DNA of 64,000 bases from assembly GCF_028389875.1 (NCBI RefSeq), contig NW_026907681.1, positions 1,860,001 to 1,924,000 of the forward strand. The letters run 5' to 3'. Under the pieces are notes generated by a model, which saw only the letters and a list, made by a program, of their open reading frames with translations, had not been told where the DNA came from and ran no database searches. The DNA comes from Rhea pennata (taxonomy: Eukaryota; Chordata; Aves; Rheiformes; Rheidae). The position numbers and the translations under genes were made by a program. Shown here in pieces: positions 9,401-20,536 of this stretch (the first letter of the stretch is position 1; the number at the start of each line of letters is the position of its first letter).

Positions 9401-10865
9401 CTATTTCATTACTCTTCAACCTCAGACCTTCTGGTTGACTGTTTCTCACGGTTATTCTGTGGCTGGAAGCCACCAAATCTCTATGTAACCAACCGCTGCT
9501 CTTTCTCACAGATTTCCAGTTACTTATTCATATTCTGCTTAACACAGCGGTAGTGTTCTAGACACCCAAAAGTTACAGCAGGGACCGTTCCCACGAAGTA
9601 TCCCGTAGTACAGATGCAGCACTCTGGGTCCCAGAGGCGAGGAGATCACTGATAGCGCCTTTTCCTGTCATCCTTCAGAAGGGCTACCAGGAATGGGAGA
9701 CAAGCCCACAGAGCTCTGTCCTCACTAAAGTCAAGGGCGTGACACAGTCACCAAGCAAGGTGTGCGATGTCGGGGTGTACATAGCCCACAACCACCCCAC
9801 TGCCTCCGCTCTCCCCAAACCCACACAGCCGAGATGAGGCTCCGACCCGCCTTTCTCCCTTCTCTGCTCTTGTCTTGCTTGCTTTGGGTGGCCTCTTGGA
9901 GCAGTAGATGAGCAGCAGACTTTCTGCAAGGGCTTCCCAACTGCTCCTTCATCCAGATGGACCCAGCAAAGGAAGCTGTCCTGTGTGGTGGTCCCCGCTG
10001 CCTGCATGGGGACTCCCGTGTTCCCTCCTCCAGGCCCAGCACTGTCCTTGGCTCCCGATGAGGCCACCATAGCTGCGTCCCAGACACATTGGGACTGCAT
10101 GTTAGGTCACCTTTGCAGTGCTGTGCGGCAGGCTCAGCAGAGCTTGGCACGTAGCACCGGGCAGGGCCCTGTGGCCTTAGCCAGGCAGGTGCGCCATGCT
10201 CTGCCTGCCTTGACAAGCAGCGTCAGGCCTCTGTGGTTTTGGATGTTCAGGGCGGGAGAGGGCACTCTCAGATCAGGTCAGGGGAGGCTCTGACATTCAC
10301 CTCCTTGTTTGCCAGGGCTATTATTGCCAGCTGCAGCTTTTTGTAGCAGAGGGCAGATCAGCTTTGTATTGCCCCAAAGCTTGCGGGAAACAGATTGAAC
10401 CTTGCCAGACTCTGCAAGTAAGAAGCGGGAAGAAGAACGTGCCTTTGATGCTGGGCTCCATGGCGGAGGAGAGGCACTCTCTCAGCTTTTCGTCTTTCGA
10501 GGCAACCGCATGACTTTGGTGGGGCACTTTCAGATGTGGCAGCTGCCCCAGGCCTGTTGCGTGGCCAGAGTGGAGATGGCCTGGTGCACTGGGGCAGGAT
10601 CTTAGCTTTTTCAAGGGGTGCCATGAGAGAGAGGATGAGTTTGCAGTGGTTTTGGCCAAGTGCTTTTGAAATTACCAAGCTGGTCTGTGGAAGAGCTTGG
10701 GCTGGCCTCGAGCATTGCCAGTGTGGACATGGCTTGCAGCCACCACCCAGCATCACCTGGCCAGTGTGTCAGACCTGCTTGATGGCCTCTCTTGGACAGA
10801 GAGTCTCGCAGCCTTCCACTATCCCCAGAAATCTTCTCACAGAGATGTTGAGCCAGATGAATCCC
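9401..10865. other. Intergenic DNA, no gene seen
   Basis: Mixed-composition sequence with no exon, RNA gene or element that I can support. It is nearly identical to 39843-41307. Confidence 0.5.
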
Positions 10866-11345
10866 CTCTCGGTGGCAACAGTGAGGCCACATCTGGAATG
10901 CAGTGCCCTGTGCAGGGACCATGAGAGCTGCCAGTAAGCTGGAGCAAGTGCAGCAGAGCCCGTGAAGATGGTCAGGGCTGGAGAACACAACCTAGGAGGA
11001 AAGGCTGAAGGAGCTGCGTTTGTTCTGTCTCGGGAAAGGATAATGAAGGGGGATCTAAGACAGTGATCCAGCACCCGGAGGAGGCTATGGAGGCAGACTC
11101 TTCTTAGAGGTGCTCAGTGAAGGCACGAGAGGCAGCTGGCCTGAGGTGCCCCTGGGGCAATTAGGACTGGTAGAAAGGAAACTATTCTTGTGCCTGAGAG
11201 CGGTGCAGCCCTGGGAGAAGCTGCAGTGAGGCGGGAGCCCTGTGTCCTTGGAGAGGTTCAAAACATAGCTGGACAAGGTCCTGAGCAGCCTGCTTTATGT
11301 GGAGTTAGCCCTGCCTAGAGCAGAGGGGTAGACTAGAGGCCTGCA
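10866..11345 (+). mobile_element. CR1 LINE 3' fragment, sense
   Basis: The sequence follows the CR1 3' region: GTGAGGCCACATCTGGAATGC, then AAGATGGTCAGGGCTGGAG, GGAAAGGCTGAAGGAGCTG, and near the end CTTGGAGAGGTTCAAA, TAGCTGGACAAGGTCCTGAG and the GGTAGACTAGAGG ending. It is old and 5'-truncated, and the terminal octamer is not clear. CR1 is the main LINE of birds and other sauropsids. The copy in unit 2 is at 41308-41787. Confidence 0.75.
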
Positions 11346-11729
11346 AACCTTCTGCCCACCTCAGGCTTTCAGCAGTCTGTGATTAAAAGCAGCAAGAACC
11401 CGTGGAGAAATGACTTTGAAGGCAGAATGCTTCTTGCTGTTGCACTGAAGCAGATCGGAGCTTTCAGGAGGCAGGTGATTTGGGGATAGTGGTGACCCTG
11501 GTGTGAGGACTCAGCGCTGGAGTGGCTGCCACTGCCATTCTCGACAGGATTTGGTCGTTTCCAAAGAGCAAAGGTTGGCTCAAGCCTGTTGGGTACGTGG
11601 GACAGCAGCTCTGCCCTGTGTGCTGCCTGCAGAACCAGCTCCAGATTCAGCAAAGTGCTGCCAGGGGGTGCTTTCCACAGCAGTGCAAAGTCACGGCTTG
11701 CATGTCCCTGTGTGAATAGGCATGTGTAC

Positions 11730-11830
11730 GTGGTGGTACGAGCACAGGTGTGAACCTGTGTGCACTGTCCCAGTGTGTGTGTGCCCCCTGTGTGCGTGCG
11801 TGTGCAAATGCATGTGTGCACAGCTGCACG
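11730..11830. repeat. Degenerate (TG)n-rich stretch
   Basis: Many TGTG and GTGC words, an eroded TG microsatellite. The same stretch is at 42172-42272. Confidence 0.8.
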
Positions 11831-12568
11831 TGACTCTCCATGAGAATGCATTTGGTCTCATCTCCATGTGCGTACGCTTGCGTGTCCCTGTGTCAAAGCA
11901 TAGCTCTGCCTTCCTACAAATAGCGTCATCTCTGCTGGTTCCTTCGTAGGGCGGGAGCAGCTTCCGCATCCTTGCGTGGGTGGAGGTCAGCCCAGCCCAG
12001 ACGATAGAGCCCTGCCCTGAGGTGAGGTGGGCCTTGGGAAGAGGAATGGAGAGGATGGCGGGTTACAGAGATGTGTGGAGCTGCCAGCAGAGACCCCAGG
12101 ACAGTCAGTGCGGAGCTGCACGTGGACGTGATGTTGGTGCCTGTAGCTCTCCTCTGCCGCTACCAGTTTGTGGCAGGGATCGCGCTGCCTGCCTTGGCTT
12201 GGGCACTGTTTGCGGGCTGCTGAGTGAGGGATCACGGGAGGGGAGATGTGTGGAGACTGAGCGGAGCTTGCTGGCGGATGCAGAGATGTGGGGAATCCTA
12301 GTGAGCACAGCTGCCCCTGGCTCAGTTCCCATGCCAGGAAATGGAGAAGAGGGTTGACTGTCTACTCCGGAGGACACACCAAGGAAAGCCATGCTAGAGT
12401 AGGGCCACCGCAGGCACGCTTAACGGCTGCTTACCCCAGGCAGCTTGCAAGGGCTGGCACCTATGCAGAGATGGGGAAGCACATGGGGTGCCCCGTCCCC
12501 TCTGCAGCCACAGCATAGGACTACCAGGTGCATGTCCTGTTCTCATCATGTCCCCCATGACCCTGCAG

Positions 12569-12644
12569 GGGCTAGCAGTTTGCAGTGCTGTATGCAGCTG
12601 CAACCATGACTGCACCCCTGGCGACATGGACATGTTGGGCCACA
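12569..12644 (+). pseudogene. P2RX2: P2RX2-like exon 4 (block B)
   Basis: Same exon as at 6384, reading GLAVCSAVCSCNHDC and TPGDMDMLGH, with the same lost donor. Confidence 0.65.
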
Positions 12645-12745
12645 GAGAGCTGGGCATGTGCAGGGACAAGTGATCTGTGCAGCACTGCGCACTGGGCAGG
12701 ATCCCATTTGCCAGGAAGTTCAGCGTTGTGTGTTTGTCCTCACAG

Positions 12746-12839
12746 GGCAGAAGACAGGGCGCTGCGTGCCCAGTGCTGACGGCACCGAGAAGAGCTCTGA
12801 AATGCTGGCTTGGTGTCCAGCAGAGGAAGCGAGTGTCGG
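12746..12839 (+). pseudogene. P2RX2: P2RX2-like exon 5 (block B), donor GT changed to GC
   Basis: Reads QKTGRCVPSADGTEKSS and EMLAWCPAEEASV. At 12840-12841 the donor is GC where block A has GT (CGG/GCACGG against CGG/GTACGG). With the weak context this is probably another inactivating change. Confidence 0.75.
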
Positions 12840-13084
12840 GCACGGGCACCAAAGATGGGTCAGGTGCCTTCCTGAAAGTGCAATGGTGGATAGCACAGCC
12901 ATTTCCCGTAACAATTAGGTACCAGAGGAATGAGTATTCACTGACAGCAGGAAGATGTGGTTGAAATACGTGGACAAGCCTGAAGGATGGAGAGGCAGGA
13001 GTGGAGCTGTGCAGGAGCAGTGCCATTTGGCAGCTGGAGGAGATGCCGGCTTTTCACAGGGGATCCCTGTTCCTAAGTTGCTCC

Positions 13085-13665
13085 CAGAATGACGGAGGTT
13101 GGAAGCACCTCTGGAGATTGCCTTGTTCAACAGCTGCTTAAAGTGGGGTCACCTACAACAGGTTGCTCTAGGCCAAGCCAACTCGGGTTTTTGGTATCTC
13201 CGAGGATAGAGACTCTCTAACCTCTCTGGGCAACCTGGTGCAGTGTTTGATCACCCTCACTGTAAAAAAAATGTTTGTTCTTAAGTTCAGACACAATTAC
13301 TGTATTTCAGTTTATGCCCATTGCCTCTCATATGATCACGGGGCACCACTGAGAAGAGCCTGGCTCCATCTTCTTTACTCTTACCCATCAGGTATTTGTA
13401 CACATTGATAAGATGCCCATGAGCCTTCTCTTCTCCAGACTTAACAGTCCCATTTCTCTCAGCCTCTCCTTGCATGAGAGATGCTTCTAGTCCCTTCATC
13501 ATTATTGCTGGACTTGCTCCAGTAGGTCCATGTCTTTCTTGTACTGGTGAGACCACACCCACACACAGCACTCCACTGCTGAGGAGAGGGCAGTAATCAC
13601 CTCCCTCAACCTGCTGGGACAGGACGTTTTTTTGGTGCTCAGCTGCTGTCTCTGTGATACGGCGT
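13085..13665 (-). mobile_element. CR1 LINE 3' fragment, antisense
   Basis: A clear CR1 match in reverse orientation: GGTTGGAAGCACCTCTGGAG at the low end, then GGGTCACCTACAACAGGTTG, TTTATGCCCATTGCCTCTC, GGGCACCACTGAGAAGAG, TCTTGTACTGGTGAGACC and ATCACCTCCCTCAACCTGC. The element is 5'-truncated at its high-coordinate end. It sits in the intron between P2RX2-like exons 5 and 6. The copy in unit 2 is at 43527-44107. Confidence 0.92.
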
Positions 13666-13796
13666 TCTCAACCCTTACTCCATCCATCTATCCTTCACTC
13701 TTGCTTGCCCCTGCCTCCACTGAGGAAGGTGGTGATGATGAGGATGGTAATTATTGAGAAAGAAGGAGCAGGAATGCTCACACTGGTGGGTAGATA

Positions 13797-13876
13797 TGGG
13801 GCATGTGGCCTTGCAAAGGGAGCGGTTGAAGTCTTTGGGAACAAGAATCCCTTTGAAAATGCCAGCATCTCGCCAG
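13797..13876 (+). pseudogene. P2RX2: Possible P2RX2-like exon 6, with stop
   Basis: The position and the donor GCCAG/GTAACT fit exon 6. The only phase that joins exon 7 reads SLWEQESL, stop, KCQHLAR, which aligns loosely with the P2X exon 6 pattern (..LFIKNSIRFPKF.FSR), the stop TGA sitting where an Arg codon (CGA) would be. Similarity is weak. Confidence 0.35.
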
Positions 13877-14166
13877 GTAACTACCCCAGGGTTCTTCCTC
13901 TTCCTGCTCTCCACCCTCCTGCTGTGCAGGCCATCCCCTAGTCAGTCATGTGCATTTCTGAGTGCCTGCATACATCCACGTCTGGTATGTAGTTCTCCTA
14001 GGAAATCCCTTCACCATTCATCAGCTGGGACCGTCAGTGATGGCATGGATACCAATGAGCAGAGCTGGGGTTTAATGTTTCGTTTGGGTGCTTCACGATA
14101 TTAGGAAGAAAATTGAGGCGTATTGGTGTGCTGCTCTATGCCATGGCTCTGGCTTTGTCTCCCCAG

Positions 14167-14305
14167 GGGCAACATTCAAGCTGCTGAGAGCAGTTACTTG
14201 AAAAGCTGCACCTTCAACACCACCTCTGCCCTTTACTGCCCTATCTTCCAGCGGAGCTTCATCGTGGAGCAGGCGGGAGAGAACTTAAGGGAGCTGGCAG
14301 AGAAG
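14167..14305 (+). pseudogene. P2RX2: P2RX2-like exon 7
   Basis: A 139-nt exon with CTCCCCAG acceptor and GTGTCA donor. It reads GNIQAAESSYLKSCTFN, then TTSALYCPIFQRSFIVEQ and AGENLRELAEK, 46 codons, the same length as human P2RX2 exon 7. YLK.CTF, LYCPIF and FIVE.AGE are conserved in the P2X extracellular domain. The exon itself is open; its neighbours are damaged. It lies on the plus strand facing POLE on the minus strand, the same tail-to-tail order as human P2RX2 and POLE. Confidence 0.85.
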
Positions 14306-14391
14306 GTGTCATGTCCTGGGAGGATGGTCCTCCCAGAGGGCCCAAGGTCTTGCTGGCTGGGCACAGGGCGTTCCCTCAGCACCTGCTCTAG

Positions 14392-14431
14392 TGCTTGGCT
14401 CCACGGGATCATCACTCACTGGCACTGTTGA
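14392..14431 (+). pseudogene. P2RX2: P2RX2-like exon 8 start, with stop
   Basis: After CTGCTCTAG the frame reads HGIITHWHC then TGA (14429-14431). The family has GVIINWNCDLD here. Spacing from exon 7 gives an intron of about 86 nt. One extra base before GAG would explain the stop. I cannot find later P2RX2 exons (residues such as ECNPKYSFRRLD). Confidence 0.45.
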
Positions 14432-15641
14432 GACTCAGAGGCAGCTGGAGGCAGGTCCCTGGCCCTGCTGCCCTGCCAGTATGCTGCAGGGGCTAGCTGG
14501 GATGGGCTGAGGGCAGTGGCAGCTTAGCCAGCCTCAACAGCTCGGAGCACAGCACATCCACTGCAGCCCCTGAGCAGTCCTTTCTGCCCACCTTGCGCAT
14601 GCAGAGCCCTGCAAGGCTCCCAGGCCCAGGGTCTCTCTTACGAGGCCCCTGTGCAGAGGCTGGAGAGCAGGAGGCCAGCTGGCAGCAAAGCATAGACTGC
14701 AGGTGTGCCTGTATCACTGCCAGGACTGGCAGGTTTGCTCGCCCAGTGGTTGGGACACATTCACACACTTTGGGAAATACCATGACATTGCCAGGGGAGG
14801 GCAGTGCACCCAGCATTTTGTCTCCAGCCCCATCCGGCCCTGCTGCCTCTGCTGCCCTTTTGGGAGTAGATAATTCCCATCCAGGGAAGGAACTCAGCAC
14901 TGTTCCATCCTCCCTCCAGGTTCTGCATCCCCTGCTCAGCCCCAGCACCCTCCAGACCCTAGAGGCCCCCCACTCTGCATCTGGGAATGCTCCCTGATAC
15001 CTAGCCATGCTCCCAACTCAGCTGGAAAGCCCACTGCTGGGGCAGAGCTCCCCTGGGTAAGCAGCCTTGCAAGCAGTGCTGCTGGCTTCCCTGGCAGGGC
15101 CGTGTGCCCCAGTATGGTGGCATTCCCAACCTTTCCCAGCGGGTGATGAGGATGAAAGCTGTGCTAACGCCTGAGTGGGGGGAAATGCCGTGCCATGCTT
15201 GCTGGCTTATCATGCCCATGGCCAAGCTGTGTGCACAGTAGTGCTGTTCCCTGGGGTCAGCATGTCATGTAAATGAGTGCTCACATGCCCCATTCCCGTA
15301 GTGGTCCCTGGTCCTCCACACAGTAGAGACAGTGTACTTAGAGTCTCTTGAAGCACCTCCCACTGAATAACCAGCTCCACAACTGAGAGCTGGGGTTTGG
15401 GGGTTTTATCTAGCCTCACTGCTTGCATTGCGCTATGTAAGCTCACCCCAGGCAAGCCAGAGCCCGCAGGCAACATCCATTTTTACCCTTCAACTTTGGA
15501 GCACTAGCTGTGTGCAGAGAGCTATGCTTAGAGGCTGCTTGAACTGCTGGACCAATGCCTTCCATGCAATGTTTTCCTCCTCCCAGGTACCTGCGCTGAC
15601 AAGGTCTCAGTGGGGACCTTCCTCATGCCCTCAGCTCATAC
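14432..15641. other. Spacer between the P2RX2-like and POLE pseudogenes
   Basis: No exon of either gene is visible. POLE exons after the one at 15642 should lie here or be deleted; none of their conserved blocks (such as the C-terminal zinc fingers) is seen. A 171-codon open frame on the minus strand (14493-15008) matches nothing I know. Confidence 0.55.
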
Positions 15642-15818
15642 CTTGCAGCCCTGCAGGAGCCGCTGAATGGCTCTGTAGACTGTCTTGAGGTCGGTCTCAG
15701 CACGCACTTCAAAGGTGTGCTTGTCTGGAAGCAGTAGTTCTTCGCCCACTTTTTCCAGCACAGCACTGCGCTCCGATGAGTACATGTTGGTGAGGTTTGG
15801 CATCTGGTTGCTGCGTAC
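15642..15818 (-). pseudogene. POLE: POLE exon ~37 (last one found)
   Basis: Fifty-nine codons, open, reading [19 protein letters not shown] and [20 protein letters not shown], with good splice sites (GGTACAG and GTATGA). The next exon of the family ([20 protein letters not shown]) is not found downstream. Confidence 0.93.
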
Positions 15819-16083
15819 CTGTACCAAATGCAAACGTGATCAGAGGGAACAGGGTTCAAAAGAGACAGGCTCCAGGCTGCAAATTTCAAGGAAGCTCTTT
15901 CCTCTACACATCACAATGCTTCACGTGACAGTTGAGGAACAGACCTGCTTGGTACACTTCAAAATACGAGAATCCCTGCTGCACAGCAGTAGACATCTGT
16001 GTCTGTGCAAAGAAACCGCTCAGCTCCAAACCGCTGCCTGATCCCCTTGCGTTCCCTCCCAAGCCTTTAAGCCCTACTCTTAC

Positions 16084-16190
16084 CGTGTCCAGCACAAACA
16101 CTGCAGCTTTGCGCTGAGAGGGGATGAAAAGGCCAAAGAGAGCTTTGTTGCCCTGGGAGCTCTGGTAGAGGTAGATGTGGCGAATACTTC
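16084..16190 (-). pseudogene. POLE: POLE exon ~36
   Basis: Reads [20 protein letters not shown] and [21 protein letters not shown] acceptor, GTAAGA donor; 107 nt, open. Confidence 0.93.
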
Positions 16191-16282
16191 CTAGAGACAC
16201 AGAGCAAACATGCTGCATCAATAGTATCTTCAAGCTACTTGGTCCTGGGTACACTGACAAGCCTTCTCCTAGGATGCCTTAC

Positions 16283-16436
16283 CTGGCTCCAGCTAAGTAA
16301 ACTGAGCCAGAGAGCGCATTTCCAGGTGTTCAGTGTCAAAAGTGTCAGCCTCTCGCCCTGTGAGGTGTCTGACAAGCTGCCTGCTGACCATGCACACGCA
16401 ACCCAGCTGGATCAGGGCTCAGAATAGTAACGGCAC
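16283..16436 (-). pseudogene. POLE: POLE exon ~35 with two stop codons
   Basis: Matches VPLLFRALVHLGCVCVV.. of the family but reads VPLLF, TGA (16419-16421, an Arg codon in human), [19 protein letters not shown], and near the end LAQFT, TAG (16293-16295, a Tyr codon in human), LEP. Splice sites are intact. Confidence 0.93.
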
Positions 16437-17108
16437 CTGTCGTGACAGGGACACTCAGATAATCCTCAAGCCACCAAGTTTTGAACTGCTTAACGAATCA
16501 ATATCTTCATTAAAAGCAGGCATCCCAGCTGCCCATCTTCATTTCAGACTTACAGCATTAGAAGCGCTAGTACATTTAATCTTGGTCTCACTGCTTTCGT
16601 ATGTCTACTACTGAATACAGTTTAGGTTCTTCTTTGCTCTTTCTGAATTTTAAAAAGTGGCATCCTATCCTTCTTTCTGGAATACAGAGGTTTTATCACT
16701 GCACCCTGGCCTATGTACATGCCACATGCTGGGGTTTTCCTCATCTTTACTCGAAAGAACTCCCATACCTTTGCAGTTCAACTGCTAGCAAGACGGTTCT
16801 GGTTTGGTTTAGAGGAAACTCACTCTTTCCGTTCAAGTGCCATCTTTTCCCAGAGTCTCCTAATTTCAAATAAATCTAAACCTCTTTCCCCTAAGGGGTT
16901 GGAAACCAAACAAGTATCTTTGCTCATATAAAACTGGGCACATTTCTGAAAAAGCTACTCGAGAGGGTCTTTCGTTTTAGCGTCTTACTAACTTGTTTCA
17001 TTTTGAGCTCCCATGCCTCTACCTGTGCCATTGGTACACAGACCAGTCAGCTACCACTCAGCACTCCTTAAAGGATGAGGAAGGAAAACGAGCACCTGGA
17101 AGTGTTAC

Positions 17109-17249
17109 CTGAGTCTCATACACTCCCTCAGTGTCTGGAGCAGACAGGTCTGCATTGATTTCATTGATGTGCTCTTGGTACATGTCTTCAGGGACTGAGT
17201 AGTCGTAGAGATTGTAAACCAAGTTTGAGCGGGGCAAGATCCAGTTCAC
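17109..17249 (-). pseudogene. POLE: POLE exon ~34
   Basis: Forty-seven codons, open: [38 protein letters not shown], ending GVYETQ before GTAACA. Confidence 0.95.
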
Positions 17250-17661
17250 CTGCCAGGAAAACAGACACACTCAGCAGGGCACCTTGCTTCAGGCCATGCT
17301 CCTCCCAACAACAGGGGAATCTTAAAGGGCAGCAAGGAGTTGTAGTTTGAGCCAGCCTTATGTTTCCAGAAACATGCTGACTCAGGAAGCAATCTAGCTG
17401 CCAGTGCTGGTCATTCCTAAGGCAGTTAGCGGGATTTATGCTTTGTCCACATTGCAGTAACTGTCAACCTGCTTTCTGGTCAGGCTGAGATTAACAGCAG
17501 GCAAAAGGGACTGCATTAAGGCGCATTAGCAGGGCTGGACAGGGAGGTCTTGTGAGGCAAACTGCCCGTAGTATCTGCCCGCAGTGGCTGGAGCAACTTA
17601 CATGAATTCAACCAGCTGTTTTCCCTTGTAGAAGCAGCAGGGTCAAAAACATGACCCCCAC

Positions 17662-17805
17662 CTTCCTGTAGACAGCTCCCTCCTCTGGTTTTGCAACGCG
17701 CTGATTGACATAGAACACTCTTGGGATGCTCAGTCTGATACAGTGCAGGTCGCTTCCGATCACTGCCCACAGCCTCAACAAGCCAGCCTGGCTGCTCTCA
17801 GCAAT
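17662..17805 (-). pseudogene. POLE: POLE exon ~33
   Basis: Forty-eight codons, open: [38 protein letters not shown], ending AVYRK before GTGGGG. Confidence 0.95.
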
Positions 17806-18742
17806 CTGCAGGACAGGGTGATTTAAGTTAGCTTTGCTGGAGAGATGCAACCCATTCTTAGCTCTTACATACACGCCATGGAGCACTTCTGGGATCTTCA
17901 AAGGCTCTACTACCTCTGACTTTGTTCTCCAAATAAGGAGCAATTGGTGACCACAAAGACAGCAGTGGACCCAAAGATTCATTGCTCTCAGCTCTGGCAT
18001 CTCCACGTCCTGCTATTGTCCTACAGGTACAGTGAAAAAAACTGTTCTGCCAGAGGAAACGTCAGAGCATGAATGAAGACAGCTCTGACTGATCTGCAGG
18101 CAGCACGTTGCATTGTGCTTCTGAAGGGAAGAGGACACCTGGTAAAGGCTCAAACACATCTCTTAGCTTTGGGCTAGCATTAGCTAACAAATTCATGCCA
18201 TTGTCTGACTTTAGCCAAAGCATTTGGACATGCTGGATTAGGTGTCCCATCTCCAGCTCATGGTTACACACAGAGTCAAAGGCTGCACGTGACCTTAAAC
18301 CAAACAAGACTTTTCTGGAAGATGAGAAGTGTCACAACAAGAGGCTGGGTCTCAGATAGCAGAGGCAACCAAGCATAACAAGAAATTAAGAAAATGCTTG
18401 GATTGTACCATCAACTTCTTCATGCTCGCATTGACTAAATCTAGGATTCAAGGCACACTTGCCCAGCTCCTCAGCTGAGCTTGCCCCACACAGGGTCTAC
18501 ACAGAAGTCCCAGATTTGCAATCAAGCACAATCACTTGAGGACCTCACTTCCTTATAAAGCTTCTCTGAGCCTGAGGCTATGCAGTCCCACATGACCTTC
18601 AAGGAGGTAAAACTAAAGTAGGATTGAGGTTAGCTGTCCCTGAAGTTCAAGGTTTGACTACAGGTATTGCAAACATGAGGCACAGGGCACTGAACAGGCC
18701 TCTGTGAGGGGTTAAGAGTGGGCCTGCCTTGCTGCCTGGTAC

Positions 18743-18952
18743 CTGCACAATCTGCCAGGGCAAGTCCAGGATGCCGCGTGCCATCCTGTACACGTAGCTG
18801 CTCAGTCCTTTGGAGAGGGTATCACGGATTATGCCTCCGCCTGTCATCACTCCACCATCCTCCAGGCGCCGCTTCTTCCGATGCTCCTGGTGCTGCCGAG
18901 CCTGCAGCTCCCATTTCTTCTTGTGCTAGCACAGCCAGACCAGTTGTTCTTC
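18743..18952 (-). pseudogene. POLE: POLE exon ~32 with stop codon
   Basis: Reads EEQLVWLC, TAG (18926-18928), HKKKWELQARQ and later ARGILDLPWQIVQ before GTACCA. The family has VWLRFHKKKW, so the stop replaces the residue before HKKKW. Confidence 0.93.
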
Positions 18953-19278
18953 CTAATCAGAGAGAGAGTACATGAACAGGAACCACAGAAATTAGCACGC
19001 ATCTCCTACACATGAGGATCAAGCACCATAAAGCCGAGCCCTTCCACCTTCAGATCCTGATCATGTTACTGGCATAGCTGTGAAGTTGCCATTGGCCTGA
19101 CTTTCTCTGCTAGTGGGACTCTCCCGGTAACATTTCCCTTTGTAGTTTTCAGTCATAGAAGCGCAGACGGTTTCAATAAACATACAGCTTGCTACGCCCT
19201 GTTCCCTAGCTAGCTAGGCAGATGATCATACTCCTAGGATGTTTCCTGGATTCCTCCTGCCCAGTCTACTTCACTTAC

Positions 19279-19497
19279 CTTAGTAGTGCCCATGGCAGCA
19301 GGTGGGTCCAGGATCTCTCGCCAGGACTGCAACAGTTCCAGATACTGGGACATCTGCTGGCTTTCCTCTGCTGTACGGACCCGCTTCCGTTTATTTGCAA
19401 CTGGAACCAACGGCTGAAGGGGCTTAGCAGCCCCCAAATCCTCTACGTCTCCAATCTGGGAGCTCGGTGTTCCCCCCTGGTGCTGGTTAGCAAGGAC
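19279..19497 (-). pseudogene. POLE: POLE exon ~31
   Basis: Seventy-three codons, open: variable linker with IGDVEDLGAAKPLQPL, VANKRKRV and SWREILDPPAAMGTTK, aligned with the KRKRV and WQEILGQPPALGT blocks of human POLE. Good splice sites. Confidence 0.9.
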
Positions 19498-19596
19498 CTG
19501 AGAGAAACGACAGCAGGAAGTTTTGGGTGCTGAGGACACAGTATCAGCAAGAGAGGCCCATCAGCACAGCCAGCTACTTTCTCTCACTCTTATTAC

Positions 19597-19733
19597 CTGT
19601 CTCTTGCCTTCAGAAGTGAAGAGCTCATTCATTTTCTTTTGTCTGTGCACTCCCCGGAGTCTTCTAGCTTGCGAGACATGGAACAGATCTCTGAGATCAG
19701 CTCAAACAGCTCTCAGTCAGGCATGTTGGCAGC
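19597..19733 (-). pseudogene. POLE: Fused POLE exons 26 and ~30 with stop codon
   Basis: After CTTTTTTCAG the frame reads AANMPD, TGA (19713-19715, Ser in human), ELFELISEICSMSRKLED. Around 19645-19652 it changes with no intron into the end of a later exon, which in another frame reads RQKKMNELFTSEGKRQ before GTAATA. About 140 codons and all introns between are missing, including the region LAEFLGDQM to LEKNDVY. The joint is out of frame. Confidence 0.92.
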
Positions 19734-20536
19734 CTGAAAAAAGGAACAAGGGGAAAAAAATCACTATCAGGAACCTAATGATCAAACCTCATTGCTATTA
19801 TATACATGGAACATTTAAACCGATTGATATGGCTGTCTTTATGAGGAGTTTGTGAGCAATCTCTGCTCCAGTTGCCAACATGACCTATGGAACATAGAGA
19901 TCACGGACATGAGGTCTGCATCAAAACTCCTGCTGTGAATGCAATACTTTGAAATGATGTTGTACGGCAAACTCTTAGTGGGCCCAGCTCTGTAGTGCCA
20001 GATGCAAAATACAAAGGGGAAGTGCTCCCAATAAACTCCCAAGCAGAGCAGTCGCTCCGGCTTTTCATCTCTCCTGCTCCCCGGTTTGAGGCTCTGTTTT
20101 CTGGCATTGTCTCTGCTCTTGCTGGTTATTTTAAAGCTAATCTCTTCTGGCCTCCTCAGAAAAGATTCTGCAGGCAAATGGTTCTGCCATCCTCTGTCTC
20201 AGTGAGTGGCTCTAGAGAAAGTCCTTGGTGCAAGAGGGCCACCACGCTACCTCTGTGAAAGACGTGACTGGAGGACAACGCTTACTCACAATTAAGCGGT
20301 AACAGCTGACAAAAGTGCTGTAACAACAGGTCTGGTGCTAAAAGACCCTAAAGAGCAGCCCTAGAGAATCAAAGAGGCAGAAATTACATACAAACAGCCA
20401 TCAGAGGCACAATGGACCAACCATTCTCGACAAAGTCCATCCTCCCTACAGTGTTAGGGTAGCTTTGACCTTCTCTGGCCCCAACCTGGGAAGACAAACA
20501 TGCAGCGGATGCATATCCTGCAAACCCTACACTCAC

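Larger units (their letters stand above)
12010..12840. repeat. Internal repeat block B, with P2RX2-like exons 4-5
   Basis: The second copy of the 0.84-kb block at 5820-6655. It carries its own substitutions (for example GTGCGGAGCTGCACGTG at about 12108) and is followed by different sequence from 12850 onward. It lies upstream of the P2RX2-like exons 6-8, in the right order and strand for one gene. Confidence 0.9.

Noticed and set aside
9120-9420. Possible LTR (AATAAA, then a GGGGGCCACATTG stretch like a primer-binding region)
   Set aside because: No terminal TG...CA pair, no second LTR and no gag or pol sequence could be found.
14493-15008. Minus-strand open frame of 171 codons as a POLE 3' exon
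   Set aside because: No similarity to any later POLE block and no exon borders. It is treated as spacer.
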